The position numbers and the translations under genes are program-made. Below, piece after piece: positions 25,193-37,000 of a DNA stretch of 64,000 nt. Below the pieces are notes generated by a model, which was not told where the DNA came from, searched no databases, and saw only the letters and a program-made list of their open reading frames with translations. The first letter of the stretch is position 1. Each line of letters opens with the position of its first letter. Source of the stretch: DASUGC01 sp035606665 (GTDB taxonomy: Bacteria > Acidobacteriota > Vicinamibacteria > Vicinamibacterales > SCN-69-37); NCBI GenBank assembly GCA_035606665.1, contig DATNEY010000054.1, positions 62,001 to 126,000 of the forward strand. Reading direction: 5' to 3'.

Positions 25193-26518
25193 CTATCGCC
25201 GGAACGGCGTGACGACGCCGCGGCTGCCGGGCAGCGGCACGAGCGCCGCAATTGCCTCCAGCGTGCGAGGTTTGGCGCCGCGGTTCGCTTCGACGAGCGC
25301 TCGGGCGGCCGCGCCGAGGCGCGCGCGCTCGACCGAGTCGCCGAAGAGCCGCACCACGGTGGCTGCGAGCTCGCCGGCGTCGCCGACCTGCACGGCGGCC
25401 TGGTTTCTCAGAAACGCCTCAGCGATCTCGGCGAAGTTCTCCATGTGCGGCCCAAACACCGTCGGCTTGCCGTGCACCGCCGGCTCGAGGATGTTGTGAC
25501 CGCCTTGATCCACGAGGCTCCCACCGACGAACACGACAGTGGCGACCTGGAAAAGATGCGCGAGCTCGCCGATCGTGTCGAGCACGACTACGTCCGCCCG
25601 CGGTTCGGCGTCGATCGCGAGCTCGGTGCGCCGGACCACACGCAGCCCCTCCGCGCGCGCGAGCGTTTCAGCCTCGACGAATCGCTCCGGCTTTCTTGGG
25701 GCGATGATGAGGAGCGCAGCCGGGTGGGTGCGTCGCGCCGCCGTGAAAGCCGCAAGCACGGGCGCCTCTTCACCTTTGAGTGTGCTGGCGGCGATGAAGA
25801 CCGGCCGCGACGCCGGCATGCGGAAGAACCGCAGCACGCGTCCAGGCCCGCGGCCCGCCGCCGCGCCTGGCAGGTCCAGCGATTCGAACTTGAGGCTGCC
25901 GGTCACGGTGACGCGCTGTGGATCGGCGCCGATGTCGATGATCCGCCGCGCCGATTCCTCGCTCTGCATGCAGAAGCGGTCGACATCGACGAGCACACGC
26001 TTGAACAGGCCACGGGCGAGCCGGTAGCGTGGGTACGACCGCGACGAGATCCGGCCATTCACGAGCAGGGTCTTGACGCCCTGCTTCTTGCAGGCTCGCA
26101 GGAGGTTCGGCCAGATCTCGGTCTCCATCATGATGAAGATGCGCGGCTTGACGAGACGCAGGGTGCGATTCACGAACGGAGGGAGGTCGAACGGAAAGAA
26201 GAAGACCGCGTCGACTTCCTGCATGCGCGACCTGGCGATCTCCTGCCCCGTGAGGGTGGTCGTCGAGAGAAAGATCTTGAGGTTGGGGTACCGCGCTTTC
26301 AAATCTGCAAGCAGGGCCCTCGCGGTCAGGGCCTCCCCAACCGAAACCGCATGAATCCAGATGGATTCGTCGCCGTCCAGGTTGAAGCTGACCGGCAGAT
26401 ACCCCATGCGCTGCGCCAGGTTCCCGACGTACTTGCGGTATCGCATCGCCTGATACACGAACCATGGGGACAGCAGGATCGCCAGCACGACGATCAGGAA
26501 GGTGTACAGCGCGTGCAC
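25193..26518 (-). CDS. waaA: 3-deoxy-D-manno-octulosonic acid transferase (Kdo transferase)
   Basis: 441 aa GT30 enzyme that attaches Kdo to lipid A precursor at the inner membrane. One N-terminal membrane helix (TFLIVVLAILLSPWFVYQAM), the SVGEALTARALL motif with the catalytic Glu, METEIWPNLLRACKKQG, and the C-terminal FVGGSLVDQGGHNILEPA donor site. First gene of the leftward LPS operon, divergent from gap, with the shared promoter region at 26519-26689. Confidence 0.95.
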   Translation of the reverse strand: MHALYTFLIVVLAILLSPWFVYQAMRYRKYVGNLAQRMGYLPVSFNLDGDESIWIHAVSVGEALTARALLADLKARYPNLKIFLSTTTLTGQEIARSRMQEVDAVFFFPFDLPPFVNRTLRLVKPRIFIMMETEIWPNLLRACKKQGVKTLLVNGRISSRSYPRYRLARGLFKRVLVDVDRFCMQSEESARRIIDIGADPQRVTVTGSLKFESLDLPGAAAGRGPGRVLRFFRMPASRPVFIAASTLKGEEAPVLAAFTAARRTHPAALLIIAPRKPERFVEAETLARAEGLRVVRRTELAIDAEPRADVVVLDTIGELAHLFQVATVVFVGGSLVDQGGHNILEPAVHGKPTVFGPHMENFAEIAEAFLRNQAAVQVGDAGELAATVVRLFGDSVERARLGAAARALVEANRGAKPRTLEAIAALVPLPGSRGVVTPFRR

Positions 26519-26646
26519 GGCAGAAAAATGATACCCCGGGCTTGACCCTACGAAGTAACATTGTCCGGTTAGGTTTCAGCGATCAGGACGCTAGTGCGAA
26601 CGAAGCGGAGCGAGCGTCGAAGCGCGAGAGTAGCGCAGTGAGCCAG

Positions 26647-26667
26647 GCGGGGTGCAGGGGTCCCCGC
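26647..26667. repeat. REP-like GC-rich palindromic repeat, copy B
   Basis: GCGGGGTGCAGGGGTCCCCGC, hairpin arms GGCGGGG (26646-26652) and CCCCGCC (26662-26668), 22 bases before the gap start codon and inside its probable 5' leader. Similar to copy A at 20244-20264. The preceding bases (about 26598-26645) carry GCGGAGCGAGCG-type filler found beside such elements. Confidence 0.55.
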
Positions 26668-26680
26668 CGATCATGCATGA

Positions 26681-27697
<1,017 letters not shown>

Positions 27698-28891
27698 ATG
27701 CGCACCATCCGGGATCTTTCGCTCGCCGGGCGGCGGGTGTTCGTTCGCGTCGATTTCAACGTCCCCATCGAGCACGGGAAGATAACGGATGACACGCGCA
27801 TTCGCGCGGCGCTCCCGACGATTACGTACGCGCTCGAGCGCGGAGCCACCGTCATCCTTGCGTCGCATCTCGGACGGCCCAAAGGCAAGCCGGATCCCGA
27901 CTTTTCGCTGAAACCGGTCGCCGACCGCCTCTCCACGCTCGTGCACCGTCCGGTGGCCTTCGCGCCCGACTGCATCGGCCCGGCGGTTGCTGAAGTCATT
28001 GCCGCCAATCCGCGCAGCATCATCTTGCTCGAGAACCTGCGCTTCCACGCCGAGGAAGAGAAGAACGACCCGGCGTTCGCGAAGGCGCTGGCAGACCTCG
28101 CGGACGTGTACGTGAACGACGCGTTCGGGTCGGCGCACCGCGCCCACGCGTCCACCGAGGGCATCGTCAGTCACATCGCCGAAGCCGCCGCTGGGTTCCT
28201 GATGGCCGATGAGGTCGAGTATCTCGGCCGGGCACTCGGCGCGCCGGATCGCCCGTTCGTCGCGATCCTCGGCGGCGCGAAGGTCTCCGACAAGCTCGAA
28301 GTCATCGAGAACCTCATCGGCCGCGTCGATGGCCTCATCATCGGCGGCGCGATGGCGTACACGTTCTTCAAGGCGCAGGACGTTCCCGTCGGGCGATCGC
28401 TCGTCGAGGACGATCTCGTCGCCACCGCGAAGGGTCTGATCGACCGCGCCGAGCGCAGCGGAATCGCCCTCGAGTTGCCCGTCGATCACGTGGTGGCGCC
28501 GAAGCTCGAGGCCGGCTCGCCAAGCCAGACGCTCGACGTCGGCGACAAAGCCATCGGCGATCGCATGGGCCTCGACATCGGGCCGAAATCCGTCGCGAAG
28601 TTCGCCGGCATGATTCAACGCGCCAAGACCGTCGTCTGGAACGGTCCGATGGGCGTGTTCGAGATGCCGGCATTCGCGAAGGGCACAATCGGCGTCGCCA
28701 AGGCCGTCGCAGCCGTCCATGGGACGACGATCATCGGCGGTGGCGACTCGGTCGCGGCGGTAACGCAGGCCGGCGTCGCCGATCAGATGACGCACATTTC
28801 CACCGGCGGCGGGGCGTCGCTCGAGTTCCTGGGCGGCCAGGCGCTGCCGGGCGTCGTCGCGCTCCAACGCAAGGCGGGCGGCGGGCACTGA
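27698..28891 (+). CDS. pgk: Phosphoglycerate kinase
   Basis: 397 aa. Makes ATP from 1,3-bisphosphoglycerate. Substrate-binding RVDFNVP near 18, [27 protein letters not shown], and the nucleotide site GGAKVSDK with WNGPMGVFE and the terminal GGGDS. ATG abuts the gap stop and tpiA starts two bases after its stop, so the three are one operon. Confidence 0.97.
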   Translation: MRTIRDLSLAGRRVFVRVDFNVPIEHGKITDDTRIRAALPTITYALERGATVILASHLGRPKGKPDPDFSLKPVADRLSTLVHRPVAFAPDCIGPAVAEVIAANPRSIILLENLRFHAEEEKNDPAFAKALADLADVYVNDAFGSAHRAHASTEGIVSHIAEAAAGFLMADEVEYLGRALGAPDRPFVAILGGAKVSDKLEVIENLIGRVDGLIIGGAMAYTFFKAQDVPVGRSLVEDDLVATAKGLIDRAERSGIALELPVDHVVAPKLEAGSPSQTLDVGDKAIGDRMGLDIGPKSVAKFAGMIQRAKTVVWNGPMGVFEMPAFAKGTIGVAKAVAAVHGTTIIGGGDSVAAVTQAGVADQMTHISTGGGASLEFLGGQALPGVVALQRKAGGGH

Positions 28892-28892
28892 C

Positions 28893-29657
28893 GTGCGGAT
28901 TCCGGTGTTCGCGGCCAATTGGAAGATGCACAAGACCGCTCATGACGCGGTGGCGTTCGTCCGTGAATTGACGGCGGTCGCCAAAGCCAGCAGCAAGACA
29001 GAGATTATCGTCGCGCCGCCGTTCACGGCACTCGCGGCAACGGCCGAAACCGCCCGCAATACTCCGATCGCCGTCGCGGCGCAGGACCTCTACTTCGAGC
29101 GCGAAGGCGCGTTCACCGGCGAAGTCAGCGCGCCGATGATCAAAGCCACAGGCGCGACGCACGTCATCGTCGGCCACTCCGAGCGGCGGAGATTGTTCGG
29201 CGATACCGACGACTGGGTGAATCGAAAGGCACGCGCCGCTATCGGCGCCGAGCTCACACCGATCGTCTGCATCGGCGAGACGCTGGCGGAACGCGAGGCC
29301 GGCGACACGCTCGCGGTTCTCGATAGACAGATTCGCGCCAGCCTCGACGGACTGACGGCCGATCAGATCGCCGCGGCGCTCGTCGCCTACGAGCCGGTCT
29401 GGGCGATTGGCACCGGCAAGAACGCGACGCCGGCCGAGGCCGACGAGGCCCACCGGCACATCCGCGGCCGGATCCGGCAGTGGTTCGGCGGGACGCCGGC
29501 CGAGGCCTGCCGCATCCTCTACGGCGGGTCGGTCAAGCCCGACAACATCCGCGATCTCATCGGGTTACCGGACGTGGACGGCGCGCTCGTCGGGGGCGCC
29601 AGCCTGGATGTCAGGTCGTTTGGGGAGATAGTGACCAGGGCTTCTGCGATTGGGTGA
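28893..29657 (+). CDS. tpiA: Triosephosphate isomerase
   Basis: 254 aa TIM-barrel interconverting DHAP and glyceraldehyde 3-phosphate. FAANWKMHK holds N and K of the active site, HVIVGHSERRRLFG the catalytic His, YEPVWAIGTGK the catalytic Glu and loop 6, and YGGSVKPDNI the phosphate site. Start GTG 28893. The stop lies inside the left arm of a 38-bp imperfect inverted repeat. Confidence 0.97.
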   Translation: MRIPVFAANWKMHKTAHDAVAFVRELTAVAKASSKTEIIVAPPFTALAATAETARNTPIAVAAQDLYFEREGAFTGEVSAPMIKATGATHVIVGHSERRRLFGDTDDWVNRKARAAIGAELTPIVCIGETLAEREAGDTLAVLDRQIRASLDGLTADQIAAALVAYEPVWAIGTGKNATPAEADEAHRHIRGRIRQWFGGTPAEACRILYGGSVKPDNIRDLIGLPDVDGALVGGASLDVRSFGEIVTRASAIG

Positions 29658-29730
29658 TTTGACGATTTGGCGATCTGGTGATTTCAGGGCTGTGAAATCG
29701 CCAGATCACCAAATCTCGAAATCACCCAAT
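29649..29730. repeat. 38-bp imperfect inverted repeat made of GATTTGG-type units
   Basis: Arms 29649-29686 and 29693-29730 pair at 33 of 38 positions with a six-base loop. Each arm is itself built from 8-9-base units of the form GATTTGRC/GATCTGGT. AT-rich compared with everything around it. It includes the tpiA stop and ends seven bases before the first possible secG start. It may terminate or attenuate the operon, or be a small mobile-type palindrome. Confidence 0.7.
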
Positions 29731-29754
29731 GCTCGAATGTATACTGTGGGGTCT

Positions 29755-30237
29755 ATGTACCTCGTGTTTGCCGGAATCTATGTGCTTGTCTGCCTGCTTC
29801 TGCTGGGCGTCGTGTTGCTCCAACAGGGTAAGGGCGGCGACATCGCTGCAGCCTTCGGTGGCGCCAGCAGCCAGACCGCGTTCGGCGCGCGCGCGGGCGC
29901 GACGGTGTTGACCCGCGCGACGGCCGTGCTCGGCACCCTCTTCATGCTCGGGGCATTCGGCCTTGGCATCATGGGTAGGAGCGGCGGAAGCTCGGTTGTG
30001 AGCGGTGTTCAGGGCCCGGCCCAGTCTGCGCCGGCCGCGCCGGCGCTCCCGATGCCGGGCGTCGTGCCGACGACGACGCCGGCGGCGACACCGGCGACCG
30101 GCGGTTCGACGCCAGCGCCGGCGACGACCGGGACCCCGGCGCCGACGACATCACCAGCAGCCGGCAGCGGCAGCAAACCGGCGACATCTCCTGCGGCCAA
30201 GCCCACGCCACCGGCGGGCCGCAGCTCCGGCAGTTAG
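29755..30237 (+). CDS. secG: Protein translocase subunit SecG with long Ala/Pro/Thr tail
   Basis: 160 aa. Residues 1-75 are SecG: first membrane helix (YLVFAGIYVLVCLLLLGVVLLQ cut short here), QQGKGGDIAAAFGG and the second helix VLGTLFMLGAFGLGI. Residues about 80-160 are an Ala/Pro/Thr/Gly low-complexity tail, common in acidobacterial SecG. Start ATG 29755 with GGGG upstream; ATG 29737 in frame is possible. The gap-pgk-tpiA-secG-tRNA-Leu order is widely conserved. Confidence 0.92.
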   Translation: MYLVFAGIYVLVCLLLLGVVLLQQGKGGDIAAAFGGASSQTAFGARAGATVLTRATAVLGTLFMLGAFGLGIMGRSGGSSVVSGVQGPAQSAPAAPALPMPGVVPTTTPAATPATGGSTPAPATTGTPAPTTSPAAGSGSKPATSPAAKPTPPAGRSSGS

Positions 30238-30263
30238 ACGCGCCGGCACGTACCTCAGTCACT

Positions 30264-30350
30264 GCGGAAGTGGCGGAATTGGCAGACGCACCAGCTTGAG
30301 GGGCTGGCGGGAGCAATCCCGTGGGGGTTCGAGTCCCCCCTTCCGCACCA
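30264..30350 (+). tRNA. tRNA-Leu(GAG), CCA encoded
   Basis: 87 bases. Acceptor GCGGAAG pairs with CTTCCGC followed by ACCA. The D-loop, the anticodon loop CTTGAGG (anticodon GAG), a long class II variable arm (GGGAGCAATCCC) and the T-arm GGGGG-TTCGAGT-CCCCC are all clear. Confidence 0.97.
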
Positions 30351-30716
30351 GTATTACGAGTCAACAACTTAGCGTCGTTTTCTAGACCGCTTTCGGGCGC
30401 CACTTGAGGGCGCTTCGAAGGCGGTTTGTGCAAATGGTCCCCGCCCTCGACAGGCAAAACCGCTGAGCCGTTTTCGCCCACTACACCGAAGCGAAAACGG
30501 CTCTAGCCTTCTGCGGCTACGCGCTAACCGTGTCTGACTATGGGCCAAGCGAAGCATAGCTTCTTGATTCCTCTTGATTAGAGGTGCGTAGTTGGCAGAC
30601 TATGCATGGGTTCCAAGGATCTTTAGCGTTGTGCTCCCAACCGGACGGGCTGTTTTCAGCCGTCCGTCTGGGCGCCGAAGTATCTTTGTCAAGAAACTGA
30701 TGCTGGGACGCTGACG
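30351..30716. other. Non-coding stretch with two palindromes after tRNA-Leu
   Basis: No gene seen. An interrupted palindrome lies at 30386-30425 (outer arms ACCGC/GCGGT, inner arms GCGCC/GGCGC). A perfect 13-bp inverted repeat lies at 30465-30477 and 30491-30503 (GAGCCGTTTTCGC) with a 13-base loop. Composition is more AT-rich than the flanks. Either may be the terminator of the glycolysis/secG/tRNA transcript or a scar of integration at the tRNA; I found no copy of the tRNA 3' end and no integrase. Confidence 0.5.
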
Positions 30717-31034
30717 GTGAAAAAACGCGCGCAAAGCGAAAAGTCAAAACCCACTCGAGGGCGCAAGGTCGTCCCCGTGCCATACGAGGCGACTGCGCCG
30801 AGCCCGCGAAAGGCTGCAACGATGAAGCTGACCGAGATCAAGCCGGGTCTCTTCCTCAACGAGGAGCAAATCGTCAGCGTGCGAGTCCAGCCGCAGGAAG
30901 ACGCGGACGTGTACGCGGTGCTGCAGCTGTCGAACGGCGACAAGCACAATCTCACCCGCGCCGAGTTCACGGCGATGACTGGTGAGGAGCCGCGCCAGCC
31001 GGTGCGTCCGCCGCCGGTGCCCAAGGCGAAGTAG
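30717..31034 (+). CDS. Small hypothetical protein before the Tc toxin genes
   Basis: 105 aa from GTG 30717, or 70 aa from ATG 30822 (MKLTEIKPGLFLNEEQIVSV), which has an AAAGG upstream and begins the part with regular beta-strand character. The N-terminal 35 residues of the long form are Lys/Arg/Pro-rich. No recognised domain. It ends 37 bases before the TcB-TcC gene, so it may be co-transcribed with the toxin; a role is not assigned. Confidence 0.5.
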   Translation: MKKRAQSEKSKPTRGRKVVPVPYEATAPSPRKAATMKLTEIKPGLFLNEEQIVSVRVQPQEDADVYAVLQLSNGDKHNLTRAEFTAMTGEEPRQPVRPPPVPKAK

Positions 31035-31071
31035 CTTCGCCGACAGTCTCACTCCTCGAGAGTCATAGGCC

Positions 31072-34000
31072 ATGGCCGACCAGCAGTCGCCCGAAACGGC
31101 ATCGCCCTTTGCGGCGCCGCAAATCAGCTTGCCCAAGGGCGGTGGCGCTATCCGCGGCCTGGGCGAGAAGTTCCAGACCAATCCCGCCAACGGCACCGGT
31201 ACGCTGTCGATTCCTATTCCGTTGAGCAAGAGCCGCGGCGAATTCCAGCCCGCGCTCGGTCTGTCTTACAGCTCCGGATCCGGCAACGGCCCTTACGGCC
31301 TGGGGTGGTCAACGGGAGTACCTTCGATTTCGAGGCGGACGGACAAGGGAGTTCCGCGCTATGTCCCCTTCGCGCGCCGTCCGGCTGACATCGCGACAGT
31401 TGATGCCGTCGCCGACATCTTCCTGCTGTCCGGATCCGAAGACCTGGTGCCGATCGCGGCCGACGAAGGCCCGTGGATTGCGCACCGGATAAGGGAAGGT
31501 TACTTCGTGCGCGGCTATCGGCCACGCATCGAGGGTACCTTCGCGCGCATCGAGAGTTGGACCCGTGTGGGGGACGGCGACACGCACTGGCGCACGATCT
31601 CGCGCGACAACGTTCTGACGGTGTACGGCGAGACCGCTGAATCGCGCGTCGCCGACCCGGACGACGCGCAGCGGGTGTTTAGCTGGCTGGTCTGCCGCAG
31701 CTATGACGACCGCGGCAACGCCATCGAGTACGAATACGCCGCCGAAGGAGACGACGGGGTCGATGCGACCCGGCCGAACGAGCGATTTCGATCGCGCGCC
31801 GCAAACCGTTATCTGAAACGCATCCGGTATGGCAACCGTGAACCGGTATTGGTTGATCCGTCGACTGCCTCTGCCCGCCGCTGCCATATTCCACGGCCGC
31901 CTATCGACGCGACAACCGGCTGGCTGTTCGAAGTCGTCTTCGACTACGGCGACGAGCCGTTCGTGCACGAACCCGATGCCGACGGATTCGAACGTGTGCG
32001 CTGGACGAACGATCCGCCGCGGCCGCGTGCGGCGCGCATGGACCCGTTCTCTATGTCGCGCGCCGGGTTCGAGATCCGGACCTATCGACTGTGCCGGCGC
32101 ATCCTCATCGCGCATCGCATGCCGGAACAACTCGGCGAACCGCGCACGCTTGTTCGCGGCGTCGATCTCGACTACGAACACAAACCAACCGGTACGCGGC
32201 TGTCGCGCGTCACGCAGTCCGGGTATCGACGGCTCGACGACGGGTCCTACCGACGCCGGTCGCTGCCTGCGCTGCTGCTGCACTACTCAGAGAGCCCACT
32301 CGACGATCCCGCGCCGCGCACGTGGGCCGTTCGCGATGTACCGCGGGAAAGCCTCGAGAATCTGCCGGCCGGCATTGCCGGACAGGGCTATCAGTGGACG
32401 GACCTCGATGGTGAGGGCATCTCCGGTGTGCTCACCGCTCAGGCGGGCGCGTGGTTCTACAAACCCAACCGCGGCGAAGGACGCTTCGGTCCGGTCCAGG
32501 CGGTCGCCGAGGCGCCGCCGCTCGAAGGCGGCCGATCGCAACTGATCGATCTCGACGCCGACGGACGGCTGGAATTCGCCTTGCTCGCGCCAGGTACGGG
32601 GGGGTATTTCGACCGGACCGACTCCGCAGGCTGGACGCCGTTCCGTCCGTTCCGCTCGGTCCCGGTCGTCGACTTCACGGATCCAAACCTCCGTCTCGCC
32701 GACCTGACGGGTGACGGACTCGCCGACATTCTGATTACCGACGACCAGGCCATCACCTGGCATCCGTCGCTCGGCGACGGCGGGTTCGGCGAAGCCGTCC
32801 GCGTCCGTGTGCCGTGGAACGACGAAGGGGGCCCGCGCGTGCTGCTCGGACAGGCGGACCAGTCGGTGTTTCTCGCGGACATGTCGGGCGACGGACTCAC
32901 CGACCTCGTGCGCATACGAAACGGTGAGGTCTGCTACTGGCAGAACCTCGGTCACGGCCACTTCGGACCCAAAGTTACGATGGACGGCTCGCCGTGGTTC
33001 GATGAGGAGGGCGTCTTCGATGCGCGGCGGCTCCGCCTCGCCGACACGGATGGATCGGGCCCGACGGATCTGATCTACGCCGGACGCGAAGACGTCAAAG
33101 TGTTCCTCAACGAGAGCGGCAACGCACTCGGCGCGCCGCGCTTCATCGACGAAATGATTCTCACCGACGGTGTCTCGCTCGACGTCGTCGATCTGCTGGG
33201 CCGGGGGACGGCCTGTCTGGTCTGGTCGACGACGCTGCCTGGTTTGGCGTGGCGTCCGATGCGTTACATCGATCTGATGGACGGCGAGAAGCCGCACCTG
33301 CTCGTGCGCTGGGAGAATCAGCTCGGCGCCGAAACGCGCCTGACCTACGCGTCCTCGACGAAGTTCTATCTCGCGGATCGAGAGGCCGGCCGGCCGTGGA
33401 TCACGGGTCTGCCGTTCCCCGTGCATGTCGTCGAGCGCATGGAGACGTTCGACCACGTCGGTCGCACCCGTTTCGTGACCCGGTTCGCCTACCACCATGG
33501 CCACTACGACGGCGTCGAGCGCGAGTTCCGGGGTTTCGGCATGGTGGAACAGTGGGACACGGAGCAATTCGCGGCGCTCGACGGGGGCCGAGTTCCGGCC
33601 TCGAACCTCGGTGCGGAATCGAACGTCCCGCCTGTCCACACAAAGTCCTGGTTCCACACCGGCATCTGGCCCGGTGGGCCACGCGTCTCGCGTCATTTCG
33701 AGGACGAGTACTTTCGAGAGCCTGGATTGACTCTCAGCGCTGCGCGCGCGCAGCTCCTTGACGACACCATCCTCCCGCCGGGCCTGACCCCGGAAGAGGA
33801 GCGCGAAGCGTCTCGCGCGCTGAAAGGCTCGTTGCTGCGCCAGGAGGTCTACGCAGACGACGCCGGGGGTCCTCTTGCGACCGCTGCGCAAGTGCGGCGA
33901 GCACAATCGCCGTACACAGTCGTAGAGCAGAACTTCAAGATCCGGGTGCTGCAGCGTCGGGGGCTCAATCGCTACGCGGTGTTCTTCACGCATGCGCGCG

Positions 34001-37000
34001 AGGCGATCACCTACCATTACGAGCGCAATCCGAAAGATCCCCGCGTTCAACAGGCGCTCACGCTGGAAGTCGACGACTTTGGCAACCCGCTCAAGGAGGC
34101 CGCCGTCGCCTATGGTCGCCGCGCCTCGCCTTTGTCGACGCAATGGGATCGCGACCGGCAGGCGTCAGCGCTGCTGAGCTATTCGGAGACGCGCTATACC
34201 CACGCCATCACATTGCCCGACGCGCAACGTAATCCACTGGCGTGCGAGACGACGACCTTCGAGCTGACAGCCTACACGGCCACCGGCAAGAGCGGCCGGT
34301 TTCAAGCCTCGGACTTCGTCGAGCCCGATCCGGCAAACCCAGGTCGTCTGCGCCACAAGTATTCCGCGCCGGAAGTCGCCTACGAAGCGACGGCCTCGGG
34401 AAGCCAGCGGCGGCGGCCCGTCAAACGATCGCGAACGCTCTATCGGCGCAACGATATGAGCGGGCTCCTGCCGCTGGGGGAAATTCAATCGCTTTGCCTC
34501 GCCGGTGAGAGTTACAAGCTCGCCTTCACCCCGGGCTTCCTCGATCAGGTGTTTCAGCGTCCTCGTCCGGGGCAGTCCGCCGAAGCGTTGCTGCCGGATC
34601 CGGCGATCGTGGTGAGCGGACGAGGGGATTCGACGGGCGGTTACGTCGACCTCGATAACAACGGCCACTGGTGGATCCCTTCTGGCCGGGTGTTCTATCA
34701 CTTGAGAGAAGTGGCGCCCGCAGACGAGCTGGCGGAAGCGAGCGCGCATTTTTTCCTCGCGCGTCGCTATCTCGGTCCTCTCGGCGCGAGCTCCGTCGTC
34801 GACTTCGACGGTTACGACTTGCTCATGACGGAGACGTGCGATGCACTCGACAATCGAGTCACCGTCAACGCCAACGATTACCGCGTCCTGCAACCGCGCC
34901 TGGTCAACGACTCCAACCGCAACCAGACTGAAGTCGTCTTCGATACCCTGGGGATGGCGGTGGGCACCGCGGTCATGGGCAAGCCGCTGCCTGCGCCGGC
35001 GGAAGGTGACGCACTCACCGGCTTCGCCGCAGACCTCACGCAAGCCGAGCTGGATGGCTTGTTCGACGCGCCCGATCCGAACGCCAACGCATCGGCGCTG
35101 CTGAAAGACGCGACTACGCGCATCGTCTACGACGTTGACCGCTTCCGCCGCACCCGGCAGGCGAACCCTCACGACCCTGCCTGGTGGCAGCCGGCCTGCG
35201 CCGCGATGCTGACCCGCGAAACGCATGCGAGCAGGCCTTTGCCGCAGCAAGGCCTGAAGATCCAGCTCAGCTTTACCTGCTCTGATGGCCTGGGCCGCGA
35301 GATCCAGAAAAAGATCCAGGCCGAGCCCGGGCCGGCGGGCGCTCCGCGCTGGGTCGGCAGCGGCTGGACGGTGTTCAACAACAAGGGCAAGCCGGTCCGC
35401 CAGTTCGAGCCCTTCTTCACCGACACCCACCGCTTCGAGTTCGATGTCCGCATCGGCGTCAGCCCGGTGCTGTTCTACGACCCGGCCGGGCGCGTCGTCG
35501 CCACGCTGCATCCCAATCACACTTACGAGAAGGTGGTTGTCGATCCGTGGCAGCAGATCACCTACGACGTCAACGACACCTGCGCGCCGCGCAACGCGCA
35601 GACCGGCGATCCGCGCACCGATCCGGACATCAGCGGCTATGTCGCTGAGTACTTCGAGACTCAGCCCGTAAGCTGGCAAACGTGGTATGCCGAGCGCATC
35701 GGCGGCGCGCTGGGAACGGACGAGCAAAGAGCCGCTGAGTGCGCCGCAGCCCATGCTGACACGCCGACGACCGCGTATTTCGATGCTCTGGGCCGGCCCT
35801 TCCTGACGGTGGCACGCAATCGCGTCGTCTGCGCCGGACACGACCTCAACGGCAGCGAGGAGCGCGTCGCCAACCGCGCCGAACTGGACATCGAAGGCAA
35901 CCAGCGCGCCGCGCGCGATTCCATACAGCAGGCAGGCGACCCGCTCGGGCGTATCGTCATGCGCTCCACCTACGACATGCTCGGCAGCCGCGTCTACCAG
36001 TTCAGCATGGAAGCCGGCGCGCGCTGGGTGTTGAACGACGCGGCCGGAAAGCCCATCCGCGCCTGGGACAGCCGCGGCCACGACTTCACCACCCGGTATG
36101 ACGTGCTGCGCCGTGCCGTGGAGCAGATTGTCCGCGGCACCAGCGCTCAGTCCGATCCCCGCACCCTCGATCGCGACATTCTCGTCGACAAGGTCGAGTA
36201 CGGCGAGACAGTGCCCAACGCCGAAGCGCTCAACCTGCGCACCCGCATCTATCGGCATTTCGATTCCGCCGGCGTGGCCACCCGTGCGCAACTCGACGCA
36301 AACGACAACCCGATAGAGGCGTACGACTTCAAGGGCAACCAGCTGCGCAGCACGCGGCGGCTGCTCCGCGACTACAACGCCATCCCCGACTGGTTACAGA
36401 ACCCGACGCTGGACGATGAGTTTTTCGAGGGCAGCATTCGCTACGACGCGCTGAACCGCCCCATCCAGTCCATCGCGCCTCGCAGCAGCCTGGGGCGCGG
36501 CCAGTTCAACGTGATCCAACCGGTATTCAACGAGGCGAACTTTCTGGAGCGGGTGGATGTATGGCTGGAGCGCGGGGCAGAGCCCGGCGCGCTGCTCGAC
36601 CCGGCCCACGAAGCGCCGTCACCCGTCGGCATCACTAACATCGACTACGACGCCAAGGGACAGCGCCTGCTCATCGAGTTCAAGAATGGCGCCAGCACCA
36701 CCTCCAGCTACGACCCGCTCACGTTCCGGCTCACTCAACTGCTGACCCGGCGCAAGTCGGCCGACTTCCCCGGCGACGATCCGCAGCCTCCCGTTGCCGG
36801 CTGGCCAGGAAAGCAAGTGCAGAACCTGCACTACACCTATGACCCGGCCGGGAACATCACCCATATCCAGGACGACGCACAGCAGACCGTCTACTTCAGG
36901 AACACGCGCGTCGAGCCGAGCAACGACTACACGTACGACGCGCTCTATCGCCTGATCCAGGCCACGGGCCGCGAACATCTGGGGCAGGGCAACGATGCGA

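Noticed and set aside
25001..26545. Rightward 514-codon frame
   Set aside because: Antisense shadow of waaA/lpxK; no motif, while both reverse genes are unmistakable.
26543..26575. TTGACC as a -35 box for gap
   Set aside because: No acceptable -10 hexamer at 16-18 bases; not reported as a promoter.
32287..36291. Two long leftward frames inside the toxin gene
   Set aside because: Antisense shadows of the TcB-TcC gene; products Arg/Asp/Val-rich without domains.
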